Assembly: GCA_039805565.1 (NCBI GenBank)
Contig: JBDLTZ010000139.1
Span: 1-8,000 of the forward strand
Length of the DNA stretch: 8,000 nt
DNA from: CALJIC01 sp039805565
GTDB lineage: Bacteria > Chloroflexota > Chloroflexia > Chloroflexales > Roseiflexaceae
Reading direction: 5' to 3'
Under the pieces are notes generated by a model. The model had not been told where the DNA came from. It was given only the letters and a program-made list of their open reading frames with translations, and searched no databases. The position numbers and the translations under genes are program-made. The first letter of the stretch is position 1. Each line of letters starts with the position of its first letter. Below are positions 6,654 to 8,000 of the stretch, piece after piece.

Positions 6654-6682
6654 TTGACTCTGAGCGTTTCATACTGTAATCT
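6654..6682 (+). promoter_or_regulatory. Possible sigma70 promoter upstream of DeoR relic and PhyH gene
   Basis: TTGACT (6654-6659) matches the -35 consensus at 5 of 6 positions. TAATCT (6677-6682) lies 17 bases further on and keeps the important second A and last T of the -10, but matches only 3 of 6 overall. A transcript would start near 6689, leaving about 340 bases before PhyH. No closer promoter to PhyH was seen. Confidence 0.45.
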
Positions 6683-6863
6683 GCTCATACTAGCTCCACG
6701 ATATGTTCTATCGTGCGTGAATGAACTCGGTATCGTAAGTCGAGCGACAGCAAAGATGCTGCGCTACATCACAGAACACTTGGGCTTTCTCGGTAGTCAT
6801 ACACAGCTTCCTGGCGCCTTCGGGCTTGGGCGTAGAGCGTTTCGCGTTTCGCCCCAGAGGCGG

Positions 6864-7019
6864 GTGAGCGTCACGGCCGACCACACCAAGCTCGGCCGGG
6901 TCTCGGCAGCCCTGGTGGCGCTGGTCACGGCAATGCACACCCTGGTGACGGCCTCCGACGTGCCGGCCGGGATCGTGACCGCGATACGAGAGCAGGGCGT
7001 CGCCGTCGTGAGGGGCTAG
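6864..7019 (+). pseudogene. DeoR/GlpR-family regulator, C-terminal relic
   Basis: These 51 codons match the last segment of the DeoR sensor domain: VTADHTKLGRVSAALVAL corresponds to the conserved 'vaDhsKlGr' strand and helix, then MHTLVTASDVPAGI to 'idtlvTD...p.e', then IREQGVAVV to the final strand before the stop. A full DeoR protein is about 250 residues with an N-terminal helix-turn-helix; none of that is visible. The same frame is open back to an ATG at 6636, but the translation before 6864 is not DeoR-like, and neither of the other two plus-strand frames over about 6720-6863 restores it. I therefore read this as a 5'-deleted remnant joined to unrelated AT-richer DNA. It ends 11 bases before the PhyH start, so a complete ancestor may have been co-transcribed with PhyH. 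The alternative is a small expressed protein starting upstream. Confidence 0.6.
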
Positions 7020-7030
7020 GGGAGAAGAGG

Positions 7031-7771
7031 ATGCAGATGGCACCGATGAGCGCGATCGATGTTGAGCAATATCGCAAGAACGGCTACCTGACCACAACGG
7101 CGGTGGTGGGCTCGGACACGCTGGAGGACCTGCGAGCGGAGGCGGATCGAGTGCTCACGCTGTGCGCATCCGACCCGCAGCGCTACGCCCCACGGCTGGA
7201 GTGGGAGCTCGATCACCTGGCCGCCACGGACCGGGCCGGCATGGACCGCGTGATCCGCAAGATCGAGCCGGTCTCCGACCTCAGCCCGTGCTTCCACGAC
7301 TTCGCCTTCGCGCCGCCGATCCTCGACGCCGTCACCGCGATCCTCGGCGAGCCAGCGGCGCTCTTTGAGGACAAGCTCAACCTTAAGCTACCCGGCGGCT
7401 CGGCGTACCCCTGGCACCAGGACTGGGTCTGCTGCTGGCAAGCCCACACCGACGCGCTGATCACCGCCTTTGTCTATCTCGATGACGCCGATGCGACCAA
7501 CGGCTGCCTGCAGGTCATCCCTGGCAGCCACCTCGGGCGGCCGATCCTTCCGTTCCGGCCCGGGAGCCGCTTCGAGGTTGACCCGACCTCCGTGGACCAG
7601 AGCAGGGCTCTCCCCGTGCCGCTTCGCGCCGGCGAGATGATCCTGTTCGACCCCTACCTGCTGCACTACTCGGACATGAACCGCAGCCGCTCGCCCAGGC
7701 GCGCGATCATCTACACGTACTACCCGGCAAGCCAAGGGGTGATCAATACAGAACGCTTCCCCACCACATGA
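7031..7771 (+). CDS. Phytanoyl-CoA dioxygenase (PhyH) family Fe(II)/2-oxoglutarate oxygenase
   Basis: PhyH-family enzymes hydroxylate small molecules using Fe(II), O2 and 2-oxoglutarate; bacterial substrates vary widely and none can be assigned here. The 246-residue protein has normal family length. It opens with the typical helix YRKNGYL (14-20). The metal triad is visible: H129 and D131 in YPWHQDW, and H212 in LLHYSD. R223 or R224 in SPRRAIIYTYYP is positioned to bind the 2-oxoglutarate carboxylate. Other family marks are LFEDKLNLKLPGG (111-123), VYLDDADATNGCLQVIPGSH (148-167) and the GEMILFDPYLLH strand. All key residues are present, so it should be active. The ATG at 7031 follows GGGAG (7020-7024) with good spacing; ATGs at 7037 and 7046 are alternatives with poorer ribosome sites. 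It follows a DeoR relic and precedes a Tat lipoprotein, a setting that suggests sugar or sugar-derivative catabolism. Confidence 0.92.
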   Translation: MQMAPMSAIDVEQYRKNGYLTTTAVVGSDTLEDLRAEADRVLTLCASDPQRYAPRLEWELDHLAATDRAGMDRVIRKIEPVSDLSPCFHDFAFAPPILDAVTAILGEPAALFEDKLNLKLPGGSAYPWHQDWVCCWQAHTDALITAFVYLDDADATNGCLQVIPGSHLGRPILPFRPGSRFEVDPTSVDQSRALPVPLRAGEMILFDPYLLHYSDMNRSRSPRRAIIYTYYPASQGVINTERFPTT

Positions 7772-7779
7772 CCAACTTC

Positions 7780-7796
7780 CGCGGCAGCGCGCCGCG
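7780..7796 (+). other. Small hairpin between PhyH and lipoprotein genes
   Basis: CGCGGC (7780-7785) pairs with GCCGCG (7791-7796) around a 5-base loop, 8 bases after the PhyH stop. There is no U-tract, so it is a weak or non-terminator hairpin. TATAAG (7801-7806) just after it resembles a -10 element but has no -35. Nothing else is evident in the 105-base gap. Confidence 0.35.
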
Positions 7797-7876
7797 CCAC
7801 TATAAGTCACTTGCATACCATCGGCCGTGTCCGTGTCACCGCTGAAGAAAAACGCCCACATCGAAAGGAACGCCAG

Positions 7877-8000
7877 ATGACCCACCCCGAACGGCCAGCC
7901 CTGACCCGCCGAATGTTCCTGCGCGCCGCCGCCGCGATGGCCGCAGGCTCAGTGCTGGCGGCGTGCGGAGGCGCGGCCCCCGCCGCGCCCACCGCAGCCC
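7877..8000 (+). CDS. Tat-signal lipoprotein, N-terminus only (possible ABC solute-binding protein)
   Basis: The first 41 codons are in the window and the gene runs off the right edge. The N-terminus has a twin-arginine motif TRRMFLRA (R11-R12), an Ala-rich hydrophobic segment and a lipobox LAAC with C30, followed by an Ala/Pro/Thr-rich start of the mature chain. This is a Tat-exported lipoprotein. In Chloroflexota such N-termini are common on sugar ABC-transporter binding proteins, and the PhyH and DeoR-like neighbours fit that, but no mature domain is visible and another secreted lipoprotein is equally consistent with what can be seen. The start has AAAGGA (7864-7869) 7 bases upstream of ATG. 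It may be on the PhyH transcript or use a promoter in the 105-base gap. Confidence 0.8.
   Translation, partial: MTHPERPALTRRMFLRAAAAMAAGSVLAACGGAAPAAPTAA

Noticed and set aside
6636..6863. Upstream part of the 127-codon frame as a complete novel protein
   Set aside because: No ribosome site was evident before the ATG at 6636, the translation before 6864 resembles nothing I know, and only the part after 6864 looks like a real protein segment.
6874..6900. Inverted repeat CGGCCGA/TCGGCCG as a terminator or operator
   Set aside because: It lies within the conserved ADHTKLGR codons of the DeoR relic and has no U-tract, so protein coding explains it.

Overview
This GC-rich window (roughly 70% G+C by eye) looks like a Chloroflexota chromosome, perhaps near Roseiflexaceae or Thermomicrobia. 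The clues are a very large BTAD/ATPase/TPR transcriptional regulator with a Trp/Tyr-rich N-terminal domain, twin-arginine lipoproteins with long Ala/Pro/Thr linkers, and a sugar-oriented gene set. The taxonomic call is an inference from style; there is no rRNA or other phylogenetic marker here.

Layout. Positions 1-345 hold the 3' end of a GH42-type beta-galactosidase, closed by a convincing intrinsic terminator (372-414). A sigma70-like promoter (620-649) leads into a 1127-residue regulator (681-4064) with an N-terminal WYWYAYR domain, a winged-helix/BTAD module, an AAA-type ATPase and a helical/TPR C-terminus. A 237-base leader containing several small repeats precedes a DoxX-family membrane protein (4302-4739). 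A perfect hairpin (4766-4794) then separates DoxX from two minus-strand genes that converge on it: a Tat-exported lipoprotein intradiol ring-cleavage dioxygenase (4807-5529) and, upstream of it and 31 bases away, a membrane-anchored YceI-domain protein (5561-6367). These two are probably one operon transcribed leftward.

From 6368 to about 6863 lies a stretch of roughly 500 bases with no convincing gene, noticeably more AT-rich than its surroundings between about 6500 and 6780. It ends in a 51-codon fragment matching the C-terminus of DeoR/GlpR-type regulators (6864-7019), read as a relic. Eleven bases later begins a complete phytanoyl-CoA dioxygenase (PhyH)-family Fe(II)/2-oxoglutarate oxygenase (7031-7771). 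The window closes with the first 41 codons of another Tat lipoprotein (7877 onward), possibly the substrate-binding protein of an ABC transporter.

Functional reading. Two themes can be supported: carbohydrate use (GH42, the DeoR relic, PhyH, a possible solute-binding lipoprotein) and envelope redox or aromatic chemistry (DoxX, secreted intradiol dioxygenase, YceI). I do not see a defence system, CRISPR array, tRNA, rRNA, insertion sequence or phage gene. Nothing here clearly amounts to an undescribed system. The best leads are the envelope trio and the truncated DeoR gene with its AT-rich flank.
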